Shown here piece after piece: positions 23,955-35,467 of a DNA stretch of 64,000 nt. Positions within the stretch are counted from its first letter, which is position 1; the number at the start of each line of letters is the position of its first letter. This stretch comes from Valencia hispanica (taxonomy: Eukaryota; Chordata; Actinopteri; Cyprinodontiformes; Valenciidae). A program made the position numbers and the translations under genes. The DNA lies in NCBI GenBank assembly GCA_963556495.2, contig OY747703.1:27275796-27339795 (forward strand), given 5' to 3'. The notes below the pieces were generated by a model, which saw nothing but the letters and a program-made list of their open reading frames with translations, had not been told where the DNA came from and did not search any database.

Positions 23955-25076
23955 CTAACAACTGTGAAGATGGTTGAGACAGGGAGTCTTCTTTTCCATC
24001 TCTGTTTTTGAGCTCATCATATAACTTTTCCAATGTAACATCTTTGAACCGAGGTATCTTGCAACACTTTTGACAATAATATAATTTTTTTCAGATCTGT
24101 GTTTTGCTTGAGATGTGCAGTTAATAACTTCCACAATGAAACACAAAAAATATTTTTTCTTAACATTTAGCATCTCTTCATTCATGTTTGTGTTTCCATA
24201 TCTTGGTGCTTGATTCATCTGCCCACACCCGACTTGCACCTGTTTTGCCGCTTCTGCATATGATAGCTTTCTTTCTGTTCTAATAAGCTGGATTTCCGCT
24301 GCTTTCTTTCTGGCTACACAGTCTCTAAATCCGACGCTATGAGCTCCACCACAATTGACACATTTCTCTTGAATCCCTTTTCCACATGTCCCATAATCAT
24401 GTTCTCCTCCACATCTTCCACATGTTTGCTTTCCTTTACAAATAGCTATGTGGCCGTATTTCTGGCATTTAAAGCAGCGCAACGGTGGGGGTTCATATCA
24501 TCTCACATTGAAATTCAAGTAACCTACTGTGATGTATTTAGGAAGAACCTCTCCTTGAAAGTCCACCAATACTGATAGGCTATCAACCTTTTCTCCATTC
24601 CTCCATGTTTTTAGTCCAATTATCCGTCCTCCCCTAATGTCATCCTTCAATCTTCCAAGATCTTCATTTAAGGGAATTCCATAAATAACTCCCCTACAAA
24701 ACTCTCCTGTACCTGTCTCCTTTTTTATCTCAAAAACCTCTTTTTTACAAACATTCTTTAGTTTTAAAGTCTTTTGCTGCTGAACCTCATCCTTGCAAAC
24801 AATAATCAAGTCCCCACCTGCTTGCACTCTAACCTTCATCACTTCAACAATTTTTTTCCGCAGAAATTTTGAAAGACCCATAGGGCCGACTGTCTTAATA
24901 TCATGTCCTTCTTTGAATTTTACAATCATTTTAAATCCCCCCAGATCAGTTTTTCTCCTCACAACCCATTCCTTTCCATCCATGTCTTCTGATTCACTAT
25001 CATGACTTAACACTCTTTTCCCTTTCCTTTGTGAGCTTATCCAGTTCTGTTCTTCCCCCATGCTCTCCTCACTCAT
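23955..25076 (-). pseudogene. ORF1 of the I/Nimb-type LINE: RNA-binding protein with zinc knuckles
   Basis: The start codon at 25076 (MSEESMGEEQNW) follows a short 5' UTR. The first 192 residues are charged and basic. After an in-frame TGA at 24498-24500 the same frame continues (24482-23955) into three cysteine clusters: CFKCQKYGHIAIC, CGRCGGEHDYGTC and CVNCGGAHSVGFRDC. Such knuckles bind the element's RNA. The first cluster has three residues between His and the last Cys instead of the usual four. The protein is followed by the ORF2 endonuclease. The TGA would remove the knuckles, so this copy is broken. Confidence 0.8.
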
Positions 25077-25324
25077 TCAACCCACCCCTCTCTCCGACCC
25101 TGCCATAGTAGGACCGTTCCCCTACCAGAATTCCTCCGTTTTCCGAGCAAGTGCACACTACCTTAGCCTCCTCCAGCTTGCAGCTCCTGTCCCTCTTTTG
25201 AAGCTGGAGATGATGAGTCCAACGAGCTGCACCTGCCGCCAATCAGCCATTCCCCTGCAGAGAAGGTAGGAGAGCACACACACACAGCAGAAACACCAGC
25301 AAAACACAGGATCCTAACACTTAT

Positions 25325-27558
25325 TTTAGCTTATCAATGCTACATCGTCTTATAAGCAATACTGCCACTTGACTCATTTACCTCTGCAATGAGAGAACAT
25401 TACCCAGTTAATGACACTTATACATATATACACCAAACAGCAAATCCAGTTTCTCATTCGAGTGCAAAGGGTTTTTTAGAGGCTGTTGTAAAGTCAAGCT
25501 TAAGCTTCAGGATCATTATAGGCATTACTTGAAAATGATTATGTCACAGCAAGCAGTTGTTTAACTGCTCTCCACTAATATAAACCTGATTTAAACATAC
25601 ATTACGGCTTATTAACTAAGTAAATGATCTTGCTTAGCAGCCAATGTCACCATTACTGGGGTTTATATGATCAATATGCTGTTTGTAGCTTATATAGTGA
25701 TCATATAAGCTTAGATTTCCACTGCAGCTCTGGTGTTTAGAAGTTTTTACACTGGGTAGGAGAATGAAATGCAAGAGAGTCCAGACCACTTGTTAGTCGA
25801 AAATTAGATTTTCTCTTTGGTACTGTGAATACAATTTAGACCAGAGCTTTCATCAACAGAGCAGAGAGCCATTTAAATAAATTACAATAATAGTTTCTCT
25901 CTCTACACATAACATCAAGACGTATCCTCCATCTAATGCTGCTTTTCCAATAAATTTTACCTTTAATGTCTAAAGAGAAAATATCAAAGCACTTCGTTCC
26001 ACCTCTCTTTGTCCATTTCACTTTTCCGAAGGCATAAGACCCATATTTGTCTGAGACTTATCAGAAACAAAACTGTTAATAATTATTTTAACTATTTTCA
26101 AGAATTAAAAAAAACATACAGTTGTCTGTTTATATAACAAATTCCAAACATTTGAGACAAAGTGCTTCTCTTTAAAACAGTGCCAATAAAGGTCTAATTG
26201 AGATAGTTTGAAACGTGGTAAGAAATGCATAAAAGTTAGGATGCCACATGCTAAAGACAGCTGTCCGACAACTACAGCAGGTTGGAGAAACAATAAAAGT
26301 CTCAACCTGACAATGCTACTCAGTACTGCTCAAGTTTCAGAATAGACCAGATTATGGTTCTTTACAAGACTACAGAAATCTGCCATCAAACTGTCACCCC
26401 CAAGACTAACCTCTGGCTGCGGGGAGAGTGTCTTATTAGAATACATTAAATTGTTGCAAGTCATTATTACAGTAGTGCTTTTGCTTGCTTTTTATTCATT
26501 CCCAAAACCAGGATCCTGCCTCTTGGTGTGGTCATATGAGAATCTATATGGGTCGGAAATTATTTCACTGAAAATTATATAACTGAAACACATGTGAAAC
26601 TTTAAGTTCTTTTTTCTCATTACTACCTTAAAACCATTTGAATTTTAAAGTTTATAATCCCTGTTGGAGTCAGCCATAACTCCTGATGAAAAAGCTGAGC
26701 TGTTACAACTCAGCAGTGATCTGATGCTAAGAAGAAGACATGAATGCATGCAGTTATCTTCATTGTGGATAAGCATCTTATTAGACAAGCATATTGTTAC
26801 TTCTTCCTTTTACAGCTTCATGCAAGTGTGAGATTCAATTCTCAGTTCTCACAAAATACAATAATAGACAAATGTTGCACTGTCCTCTCATAGAGTACAC
26901 CAGACCGGAAAGACAACTGAAACACAGAATTGACTTAAAAGCAAGCATGATTGATTAATTGTTGCATTGATGGAGTAAATTTTATGTTAGAAACATGTTT
27001 GGATAGCACGGAATGTATTCTGATAGTTTTGCACAACACTCATAATGATATCCGATGCCACACATAGTCTGTGTTACTGAAGACAGAGAAAAACTAAAAG
27101 CTTTATTCTGGAAATGATAATTCTGTCTAACTGGACCCTATTGCCACAAGTATTAACTCACTTGCCTTTACATATGCATGACCATTAATGACATCTCATC
27201 CCTAATCAATAGTCTTTATTATAATGAGGCCCACTTCCCCCTGCTATGACACCTTCAACTGTGTTTAAAGGACATTTTAAAAAGTCTTCCAGAAGGCTTT
27301 CTGAGGTCACACACAGATGTTGGATAGGAAGTGCCGTTCTCATGGCAAACCCTGATGTGTCTATTGGATTGCAAGACAGGGAGGGAAAATCCACCATCAC
27401 CACAAAGAACATGTTTCCACAGCTTCCACTGCTGTATTCAACACCTGCATTGCACTTTGTGGTGCAAGATTTGGATGCAGCTGCTTTGCCATATAAAATC
27501 ATTCTCTGCAGCTATTTAAACACTCTTTATGAGGTAATATGAAGACCAGAAGAAGTTT
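25325..27558. other. Stretch without recognised genes or elements
   Basis: AT-rich flank to the right of the CTTAT duplication. The two overlapping frames at 27206-27542 on opposite strands have no known motif. Confidence 0.35.
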
Positions 27559-27675
27559 AAATCTGCGATGGACTGGCGACTTGGGTGTACCCCGCATCTC
27601 GCCCCGTGACTGGAGATAGGCACCAGCCCCCCCGCAACCCTGCATTGACGGGTACAGAAAATGGATGGATGGAAG
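27559..27675 (+). mobile_element. RTE-type LINE or SINE 3' tail fragment
   Basis: 'gatggactggcgact', 'tgtaccccgc', 'gataggcaccagc' and the end 'aaaatggatggatgga' form the typical short 3' piece of a fish RTE-like LINE or its SINE partner, with a GGAT-type tail. A second such piece is at 50650-50783. Confidence 0.6.
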
Positions 27676-29030
27676 AAGTTTAGATGTTTGTACCCATTGA
27701 CTCTATGGAATATTTGTGACCTGCATTTGCCTACCTACCATATTTCTGTTAATTTCCATTGCTCCCTACTTCCTAGCTGCTGTGGTGTAATTGCCAGTTA
27801 CTTCAACTTAGTTAAGTATTCTCCATGTAAATAGAATATTTCCTCACTCTGTGAAGAAATTTTATGACATGACTTATTGCACATGTGGTATTTTATGATG
27901 TTACCACATTTGATTTCACTGAGCTCCTGAGCGTGACTCTTTTAGAAATGTTTCTAGAGGCAGTCTGCATGTCTAGGTGCTCGATGTTATACATCTATAG
28001 CCATGGAAGTTATTGAAACACCTGAATTTAAAGGTTTGTTTGGATTAGTGAACAGTTTCGCAATATGTTTCCAATAAGAAGTGCCTCATAATTTAAGGTA
28101 AATGTTACAATTTGTTTGCGTTTTTTAAGCATAATAAGTTGAGGCCCAAAAAAGGTAAGAGAGTGCATTCGAATATGTTTTTCATGCAGAATTTCTCTTT
28201 TCAATATGAGTAATTAATGCATAATATAAAAAAAGATGATGGATTAGAAAATAACCTCACTTCCAAAAATGATGGGAAAACACAGTTTGCATTTCTTGTT
28301 ACATACATACATTATTATAGTTAGTTGCAATATGATTATCAGGATTATTCGTGTTTTCTGGATAATCAAAATTACAGCAGATTTTTCTTGAATAGGAATT
28401 TTACCTTGGATTTGTAAAATGAAATACATAAGCAGCAACCACCACAATGAATTGAGTTTCTCCTTGCCTATTTCTATTTTTAATATCCACAATGTTGTCT
28501 TTATGAACAACTGTCCTTGAATGAATGCTGCCTGAAATATCTGAAATGTTGGTTATTGATGGGGTGAGGGACAATCTTAACAGCTGACATATAAAAATGT
28601 ACTCAGTAAAACAGCAAAATAGCATTTGGTCTCTAAAATTAGTTTTTCCTACACACTGTTACTAGCAGCCACAAACAATTTTTTTTCCCCACACTTTCAC
28701 ATTTTTTCCTGTTCACTTCTCATTATTTTTTCAAGTAGCTTTCCACTGATGTATTCTTCTACGTCAAGGTTGGATTGATGCAAGACTATGGATCAATGCA
28801 ATGCTCCAACAGGAAGATAGCATTTTTTGAGAATATATTTTTAATACAACATATCTCGTAACAAACAGAAAATGACTATTATCCATGCTATCGTTTTGCT
28901 AGGAAATCATTAGATCCCTAGTATAATCATGCTTAAGTGCAGTGTTATATCTAATATATTGTTTCAGAGTTTAAAAGTTTTGACCACCAATTTTTTTGTG
29001 ACCTCCAATCTTCACCCATGTGTCTAACAA
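27676..29030. other. Stretch without recognised genes or elements
   Basis: AT-rich sequence with no recognised frame, RNA gene or repeat. Confidence 0.35.
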
Positions 29031-29322
29031 ATGGGGCGACTGTGGCTCAAGTGTTAGGAATTTGTCCCGTAATCGGTGGGTTGCCAGTTTTTAATCCCTG
29101 CAACACACTTCACCCCGTTGCCTGCTGGTAGTGGTCAAAGGGCCCGGTGGCGCCTGTGTCCGGCAGCCTCGCCTCTGTCGGTGTTCCCCAGGGCAGCTGT
29201 CGCTTTTGCCACCATCAGCCCGTGAATGGGTGAATGACTGAATGACTGAATGTAGTGTAGTTTGTGGTCCTTTGACTGAAAAAGCGCTACACAAATGCCG
29301 GCCATTTTCTATTTTACCATAA
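29031..29322 (+). mobile_element. tRNA-headed SINE
   Basis: It begins 'ggggcgactgtggctcaag', a tRNA-like A-box region, with a degenerate B-box near 29085-29097. The body has 'ttccccagggcagctgtcgc' and repeats of 'gaatgactgaat'. It ends 'aaaaagcgctacacaaatgc', the tail shared by many fish SINEs and their partner LINEs. A shorter antisense relative is at 60327-60490. Confidence 0.75.
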
Positions 29323-29739
29323 AAAGGTAAAGGTCCCATGCCTGAGAATCACCATCTACATACAGGCTTGAATAGTTGTTAGAAGGTCAGATAAGTAAGA
29401 TGTTGACAAAGAGCCTTCAAGATCAATAATAGGAACTCAAATCATTTTGAAAACATTCTCTTAGCAAGAGGAAAAAGGCTAAGCAAGAGTTATGTACTCT
29501 CTTCTCTTGGTTTCTTGAAGGTCAGCAGTAGCTGTTGTAATGCCGTACCAAAATTAAAAAATCAGCAGTAAAACCCCAATATACAACACAGTTTATCAGG
29601 AGTCATTAGAACATCAATTATCCCTTCAGAGGATGCTTTTTCAGTTATGTGTTATCAAAGTTATCTCATTTTAAAAACAAAGATGGTGCAATCTCATGGG
29701 CTTCCCCAGGTATATAACTTTTTTCTGCAGAATTTGAAC

Positions 29740-29937
29740 TGTAACATGATTAAGCATTAAGCTGGATTGTTTGTGATTGGATCAGAGTTTGATTACATAT
29801 ATGTTGTATTGTATTAGAAGGAATTGTCTGAGTTGGATTATATTTAATTGGAGGATTTGGACCTTAATATGTTGTAAAGTGCCTTGAGTTAACATTTGTT
29901 GTAATTTTGAGCTATATAAAACAATCTATCATCAAAT
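29740..29937 (+). repeat. L2-like 3' tail fragment
   Basis: 'gttgtaaagtgccttgagtt' followed by 'ttgagctatataaaac' resembles the terminal region of fish L2-type LINEs. No coding part remains and the left limit is uncertain. Confidence 0.4.
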
Positions 29938-30007
29938 TTTGATTTTTAATAACAAATGAACACAAATCTGTCAAATTGCATTCTGCAGTTCCTTTAGAAA
30001 GCATTAA

Positions 30008-30796
30008 AGGTACGGCGTGTAAAGAAAGTTCACTCTCGCCCCACAGTTCAGAGTATTATTGCTTTATTGCTTTCAATCCAGCAATCAGATCCGTTCTATT
30101 AATCTGTATTCTCCTCAAAATGTTATCTAAATATGTGTTGAGTAATAAAAAAACAGTTTTTTTATGTTAGCTATGTTGATGTTAATTATATATGCTGTAT
30201 TTCATGGCCAACAACAACTAGCAAATTTGCAATGACTCCAAGCTAATGTAACAAGCAAACTATATTGCTTTGTTTTATTCATTTTATATGTTATTTGATT
30301 ATTTTATTTTATATATTTATGTTATTTATTTGATTATTTGCCATTTTGGATAAATAAAATAATGGAGTCTGTGGTATTTTTTCCTCCTCTGTAAACAGGT
30401 ACAGCACAGAGAGGCAGAGGTGTGTCCCATGTGGTTGAAGCAGGGCAAGCTAACCAAGAGGAAGGAGTCAAATTTCTCCAAACCAGCCAGGTTGCCATGG
30501 AGAAAACCGCCGCCATCCCCCTCTTTAGAGAGGGAAGGAGAACCATTACAACTTCTCGAAGTTTAGTGTTTGCCAGACAAACAGAGCATTATATCTTGTA
30601 TGTCCCTAAACAGCTACTGTATTTCAAGATGGCGTATGACTATGAAGGTCGACCACAGTTAATGTATATAAAAAAGTAAAATTTTAAGTCAATAGGAATA
30701 CTTAGACTAGAGGTTGGTGAAAAATATTAATGAAAAAGGACAAGTTTGTGAACGGGATACCCAGAATTTGAAAGTAAACTATTACACACTGTACCT
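30008..30796. mobile_element. TTAA-flanked non-autonomous DNA element (family 3)
   Basis: TTAA lies at 30004-30007 and 30797-30800. The inverted ends are 'aggtacggcgtgtaa' and 'ttacacactgtacct'. No transposase is present. The small frames inside (30334-30679) have no known domain. The TTAA target suggests a piggyBac-type source. Confidence 0.7.
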
Positions 30797-31184
30797 TTAA
30801 TGAAGATTATAACAAGGGTGACCTCCTGATGTTAATGAACTCTAAAACTTCTCTAAGTGACACAAAACATTTGAGCAGTAAACAAAATGGATAAAACATT
30901 TGCACTGCAATGTTGCAGTGTTTACAGATCATGTTGGATCCTTTATCATTTATAGTTAAATTTTTTAAATAAAACATAATTACCAGCTGAGAATGACGTT
31001 AATTTACCTCAGTGTTGCACATGGTGAGAGGAAAAACAACGGCGGAAGCTAAGCTAACTGATCACTGTCACCTTTTCATAACCTTTTCAAAGTCATTAAA
31101 GACCAACTCCAATAAAAATCGTGTTTTTTTTTGTTGTTAACATGTTCTTGTGGCATTTTTCTGATGCCAGAGGACATATCTTAA

Positions 31185-31541
31185 AGGAACAGGGGGCAGG
31201 GTTTGTAAATAAAATAAACATCCATGTCCAGTTTTTTAATGCTGTTGGGTGATGAAGCGTTATAAACCAAAAAGAATGAGCTCACCCACGTACCGCTCCA
31301 TTTTCTTAAACTGGCTGTGTGCTGCAAAATGTGCTGCAGTTCGGGGCCGGAATTTCCCGCGCTGTCCTACGGATGTGACATCAATTGACACGGCTTGCGC
31401 TTTCTCGACAGCTTTAAAAGTGGAAGAAAAATGGTCGCAGACCTCCATTGATTTAATTCTGCCGTGGGGCTGGCTGCAGTTACTTGCAGCTCCGGCCGCG
31501 TCGCTCGTGAGTTTCGTTTCTTCACTCTGCCCCATGCTCCT
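31185..31541. mobile_element. TTAA-flanked MITE (family 2), inverted copy
   Basis: TTAA lies at 31181-31184 and 31542-31545. The ends are 'aggaacagggggcag' and 'ctgccccatgctcct'. It is the reverse-oriented relative of 4051-4525. Its interior shares 'tttcccgcgctgtc' and 'cggatgtgac' with the family 1 element at about 2303-2335. Confidence 0.75.
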
Positions 31542-32017
31542 TTAAGAAAATTAAGCTCAAAATTGCATTTCTGAGTATTTCTGCTTTCAAATCACCGTGT
31601 AAAACAGTCTGTGTTTGTGACGTAGCAACCACACTGTTTGTTTATTTGTTTATTTAAAAGGATCCCCATTAGCTGACAGACAAATGACAACTGGTCTTCC
31701 TGGGGTCCGAACAGTATTACAGACACCAATTTAACACACTTACTATCAAAGCAAAAACAAAACAATAAGACATAAAATGCTGTGGACATAAAAAAAAAAA
31801 AAAACTGAATAAAAGCTACAGCCTAATAACAAGTGACAACCCCCTCATTTAACTGATACAGATACTACGGTTTAGAATACAGGTACAGTCTTAGTTTCTT
31901 TTTGAAACCGTATTTACCCTTATTATCTTGAACCACGGCTGGAAGATTGTTCCACAACACAATTGATCTAAAAAAACCAACAAAAAAAACAGTCCTCTTC
32001 ATCGAATCAGACTTAGG

Positions 32018-32344
32018 TTAAAGTAAAGTAATCTGTCGACTTTTGACCCTCTGGTGATCTGGGAATGCACATTTGAGCGAAAAAATTAGGTTATTATAAA
32101 GAATTTTAGGAGTCTGGGTAGCAATAATTCTATAGAGAAATAATAGTGTGTTAGCAGAGAGTCTTTGCTTGACCATTGGCCAAGAGAGACAATCATGCAT
32201 TTCTGTGGTGTTAGTTCTTAAAGAACAACCAAGAACCAGTCTTGCAGCCTTTTTGAGCTACCTGTAACTTATTTAAAAGACAGTTAGGCACAGCTGACCA
32301 TACAGCTGAAAAGTAATCCAAATGACAAAACTAATGTTCAAACA
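32018..32344 (-). pseudogene. C-terminal part of the jockey-like LINE ORF2
   Basis: Downstream of the inserted Tc1 piece the LINE resumes with HLDYFSAVWS-like residues (in a broken frame), then MHDCLSWPMVKQRLSANTLL and a basic C-terminus. This matches the thumb and end of jockey-like reverse transcriptases. The part just upstream of the insertion is at 33188-33299 (KKVKLLGLWLDCSLSLSDHI). Confidence 0.65.
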
Positions 32345-33181
32345 ACACGACTAAGCAGCTGCGGATTTAGAAACGGTGCACATGTACAGTTACAGGCTTC
32401 ATGGGAGAATATGACTTTGCCCCAGTCCTCAGCAGTCCATTCACCATACTTTCTGCAGAAGATCAATCTGTCCCTGATGTTTTTTTGGAGAGAAGTGGCT
32501 TCTTCGCTGCCCTTCTTGATACCAGGCCATCTTCCAAAAGTCTACGCCTCACTGTGCATGCAGATGCGCTCACACCTGCCTGCTGGCATTCCTGAGCAAG
32601 CTCTGCACTGGTGGCACTCCGATCCCGCAGCTGAATCCTCTTTAGGAGACGATCCTGGCACTTGCTGGACTTTCTTGGACGCCCTGAAGCCTTCTTAACA
32701 AGAATTGAACCTCTTTCCTTGAAGTTTGTGATAATCCTATAAATTTGTTGATTTAGGTGCAATTTTAGTTGCCACAATATCCTTGCCTGTGAAGCCATTT
32801 TTATGCAACGCAATGATGGCTGCACGCGTTTCTTTGCAGGTCACCATGGTTAACAATGGAAGAACAATGATTTCAAGCATCACCCTCCTTTTAACATGTC
32901 AAGTCTGCCATTCTAACCCAATCTGACATAATGATCTCCAGCCTTGTGCTCGTCAACATTCTCACCTGAGTTAACAAAACGATTACTGAAATGATCTCAG
33001 CAAGTCCTTTAATGACAGCAATGAAATGCAGTGGAATTTTCATGGCAAAGAAGGACTATGCAATTCATCTGATCACTGTTCATAACGTTCTGGAGTATAT
33101 GTAAACTGCTATAAAAACTTAAGCAGCAACTTTTCCAATTTCCAATATTTATGTAATTCTCAAAACTTTTGGCCACGACTT
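32345..33181 (-). mobile_element. Tc1/mariner fragment nested in the LINE
   Basis: The right end reads 'aagtcgtggccaaaa' on the minus strand, next to TA at 33182-33183, as for Tc1 insertion. Downstream (minus strand) a transposase N-terminus begins near 32848 with MVTCKETRAAIIALHKNGF, followed by broken frames including RRRLLEDGLVSRRAAKKPL (32463-32825). The catalytic half and the other terminal repeat are missing, so the left border near 32345 is a truncation, probably with loss of some LINE sequence. Confidence 0.75.
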
Positions 33182-33353
33182 TACATGTCATGGCAACAGC
33201 TCTACCCATCTTTGTGACAACTTTCTTGATGTGGTCAGACAATGATAGTGAGCAATCAAGCCAGAGTCCAAGTAGCTTCACCTTTTTAAGTTGCTGCAAA
33301 CTTTGACCATTTACCTGTAAATTTAATTTGAGATTAACGTATAATCTGCTCCT

Positions 33354-34685
33354 CTAACCAAATATTATACTCAGTGTTTTTGAAATATTTAAAACTATTT
33401 TATTTGTCGTGATCCAACTATATACCCTGCCGATCTCAGTGGACAGAACCTGATGAAGCTCTAAGCATGTGGGAGCAGCATAATAAACAGTTGAATCATC
33501 AGCAAAAATAGTCAGTGTCGCTTTAGTGAGTACATGCGGCATATCGTTAGTAAAAATAGAGAATAACAAAGGTCCTAGGCAGCTTTCTTGGGGGACACCA
33601 CAACCCAGTGGCTTTGTACAAGATAATGCGCCATTAATATAAACTCTTTGGAGCCTCTCTGACAAGTAGCTAGTAAACCGCTTGATAGTAGAGGAGGTAA
33701 AGCCATAACCCCTTAGCTTAGATATCAAAATTTCATGGTCGATCACATCAAAGGCAGCACTAAAGTCAAGCAGAATTGTACCCACTAGCATTGAGTTGTC
33801 GATCGATGTTAACAGCTGTCCGCCATTTGTGTCATTGCAGTGCAGGTGGAGTGACCATACCTATAACATACTGAAATGTGTTAATCAAGTCGTTTTTGGT
33901 AAAGTAATCTTGCAGTTGCTCAAAAACATTCTTTTCCAATACCTTGCTTAGAGTTGGCAAAATACCAATAGGCCTGCTATTGGGACCACAGAAGGTTAAT
34001 TTAGTATCTTTGAGTAATGGAGTGATCTTACCCTCCTTCCAAAGCTTTGGATGCACACCACCAATCAAACATCCATTGAATATATGACAAATTGGTCTAG
34101 AAATATATTTAGCAGACAACTGTAAGAGCCTCCTGTCCAAATTGTCTGTGCCCACCGACCCACCAGGAGCCAAAGATCTCAGCAATCTTTCCACCTGCAC
34201 AACATCAACCTGATGAAATTCAAATGTACACAATTTATCTTTCATAATAAATATTTTTTTATCAGCTCATCAGAGTTGGAACCAACAGTACATTCCATTT
34301 TCTCTCTAAGTTTAGAAATCTTGTTGACAAAATAATCATTGAAGTAATCTGCAATCTGTTCTGGTTTAGACAAATAAACTCCATTCAGTTCAACAAAGGA
34401 AGTACCTTTGGATGTCCTTCCCATAATATCGTTTTGTACATTCCACATCTTCCGCCCATCCGTGCCACTATCAGAGATTATCTTTTGATAATATTTTTTC
34501 TTTTTTGCTCTATTCATCTCGGTAACAAGATTCCTTAAAATACAATATAATTTCCTGTCTTCCATAGAGTCTGAACAAACACCAACCTTTTTAACTATGT
34601 CCCTTTTCTCCAATAAGTTTTTTAAATTCTGAGTCAATCCAAGGAGCACTTTTGGCCCTAACAGTGAATTTTTTTCATCGGGCAC
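33354..34685 (-). pseudogene. Reverse transcriptase of the jockey-like LINE, broken
   Basis: Segments in order: a linker with KKKYYQKIISDSG and YFNDYFVNKI (34242-34685); VERLLRSLAPGGSVGTDNL and RPIGILPTLSKVLEKN (33832-34245); then TILLDFSAAFDVIDHEIL with the catalytic Asp, GVPQESCLGPLLFSIFTND and LTIFADDSTVYY with the Asp pair (33354-33791). The usual PQGS glycine is Glu here. The frames are offset from each other by small indels, and about 15 residues are lost near 33800-33830. It is a nonfunctional copy. Confidence 0.8.
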
Positions 34686-35467
34686 TGGGCGGGCTACAAG
34701 CTCCTCCTCTCCTCTGCCCCGCCTGCTCAGGTTCTGAGGAGTAGAGAAGACGATGGCGGATCAACACCTGTGTGCTGTAGCGGGTTCCAGTGCTAAGAAG
34801 AATGATATTATTAGCTTTTACCAAAACCATCTGCAGTGAGAGAGAAATAGATTAAGTTTCTTGGTCCCAGCAAGATTAAAAACCGCACATCAGTTTGCAG
34901 TCAACATTTCAGAGAAGAATGTTTCATCAACTGGCGGGGGAAAATAATGGGCTTCGCTAGTAAACTACTTTTGAAGCCGGGTACAGTGCCTTCCAATAAG
35001 ACACCATCAAGTGGACAGCCTGTATCTTTACTGGTAAATGTATTTATTTTTTCTGTCTGGAGCTAATTCGACCATCCGCTTGTTTGCCTGCATTACGTCA
35101 GCTATTTATGGGTCAACAGCCAGTGCTGCATGCTGCTGTGTTAAAGTGATTTAGATTATAATATAAAGTAATGTGTTTTACAGGGTCTTTTTTAAATCTT
35201 TTTTTTGTTGTTGAATTTTATACAGAAGCAGGTTCAGATGCACTCACAGAAGCCATTGCTGGGGGGGAAATGGAGGGGTCTACTGCTCCAACGATTCCGT
35301 CCACAACACAGAGGCGAATTGCTAAAGAGCTACTGCCGCTGTTCTGTAGCTATGTCCTAGAAACGGCACAGGTTTTGTGATTTTGGCTAAAAACGGCATA
35401 ATGATAATTTAAAGACTACTAAGAACACTTTAAAATAGCTCAAAAAAAGATTGGAGTGGGTCTTTAA

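Larger units (their letters stand above)
20064..25173 (-). mobile_element. I/Nimb-type LINE, near full length, 13-bp target duplication
   Basis: A minus-strand non-LTR retrotransposon of 5110 bp is flanked by direct repeats 'cagcttgcagctc' at 20051-20063 and 25174-25186. Order of parts from the 5' end (25173 down): short 5' UTR, ORF1 with zinc knuckles, AP endonuclease, reverse transcriptase, RNase H, 3' UTR with a T run (20191-20206) and a tail reading 'gaagaagaa' on the minus strand. RNase H plus CCHC ORF1 fits the I group (I/Nimb) of LINEs. Only about seven stops or frameshifts interrupt the two ORFs, so it is fairly young but not active as it stands. Confidence 0.85.
19478..25319 (-). mobile_element. 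Solo LTR split by a LINE; target duplication CTTAT
   Basis: On the minus strand the unit starts TGTTAGGATCC and ends AACATGACA. CTTAT flanks it at 19473-19477 and 25320-25324. A LINE and its 13-bp duplication (20064-25186) lie inside; without them the LTR is about 719 bp. It has TG...CA ends but no gag or pol. It shares little with the LTRs at 10845 and 51531 and is a separate family. Short frames at 19701-19947 lie inside the LTR and have no known domain. Confidence 0.75.
31637..34682 (-). mobile_element. Jockey-superfamily (Rex1/CR1-like) LINE, 5'-truncated
   Basis: A minus-strand LINE lies between CACTG at 31632-31636 and CACTG at 34683-34687, a plausible 5-bp target duplication. It starts inside ORF2, after the endonuclease, runs through the reverse transcriptase and C-terminal part, and ends in a 3' UTR with 'ggatccccattagctgaca' and a T/A-rich tail near 31637-31665. 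A Tc1 fragment interrupts it at about 32345-33181. No RNase H is seen, unlike the I-type LINE at 20-25 kb. Several frame breaks make it inactive. Confidence 0.8.
31100..35463. mobile_element. TTAA-flanked DNA element (family 4) carrying nested insertions
   Basis: TTAA lies at 31096-31099 and 35464-35467. The inverted ends are 'agaccaactccaat' and 'attggagtgggtct'. The element's own sequence is 31100-31180, 31546-31636 and 34683-35463, about 950 bp, with 'gacgatggcggatcaacacc' near 34750, a block known from a common fish repeat. The rest is a MITE and a LINE that inserted later. It has no recognisable transposase. Confidence 0.7.

Noticed and set aside
27206..27542. 98-codon frames on both strands, one ending next to a GTAA donor-like site
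   Set aside because: Both strands are open, the peptide is not recognised, and there is no acceptor-like signal or partner exon. The evidence is too weak for a gene call.
31249..31545. 98-codon frame similar to one at 4266-4460 on the opposite strand
   Set aside because: The similarity exists because both are copies of the same TTAA MITE. It is not a conserved protein gene.
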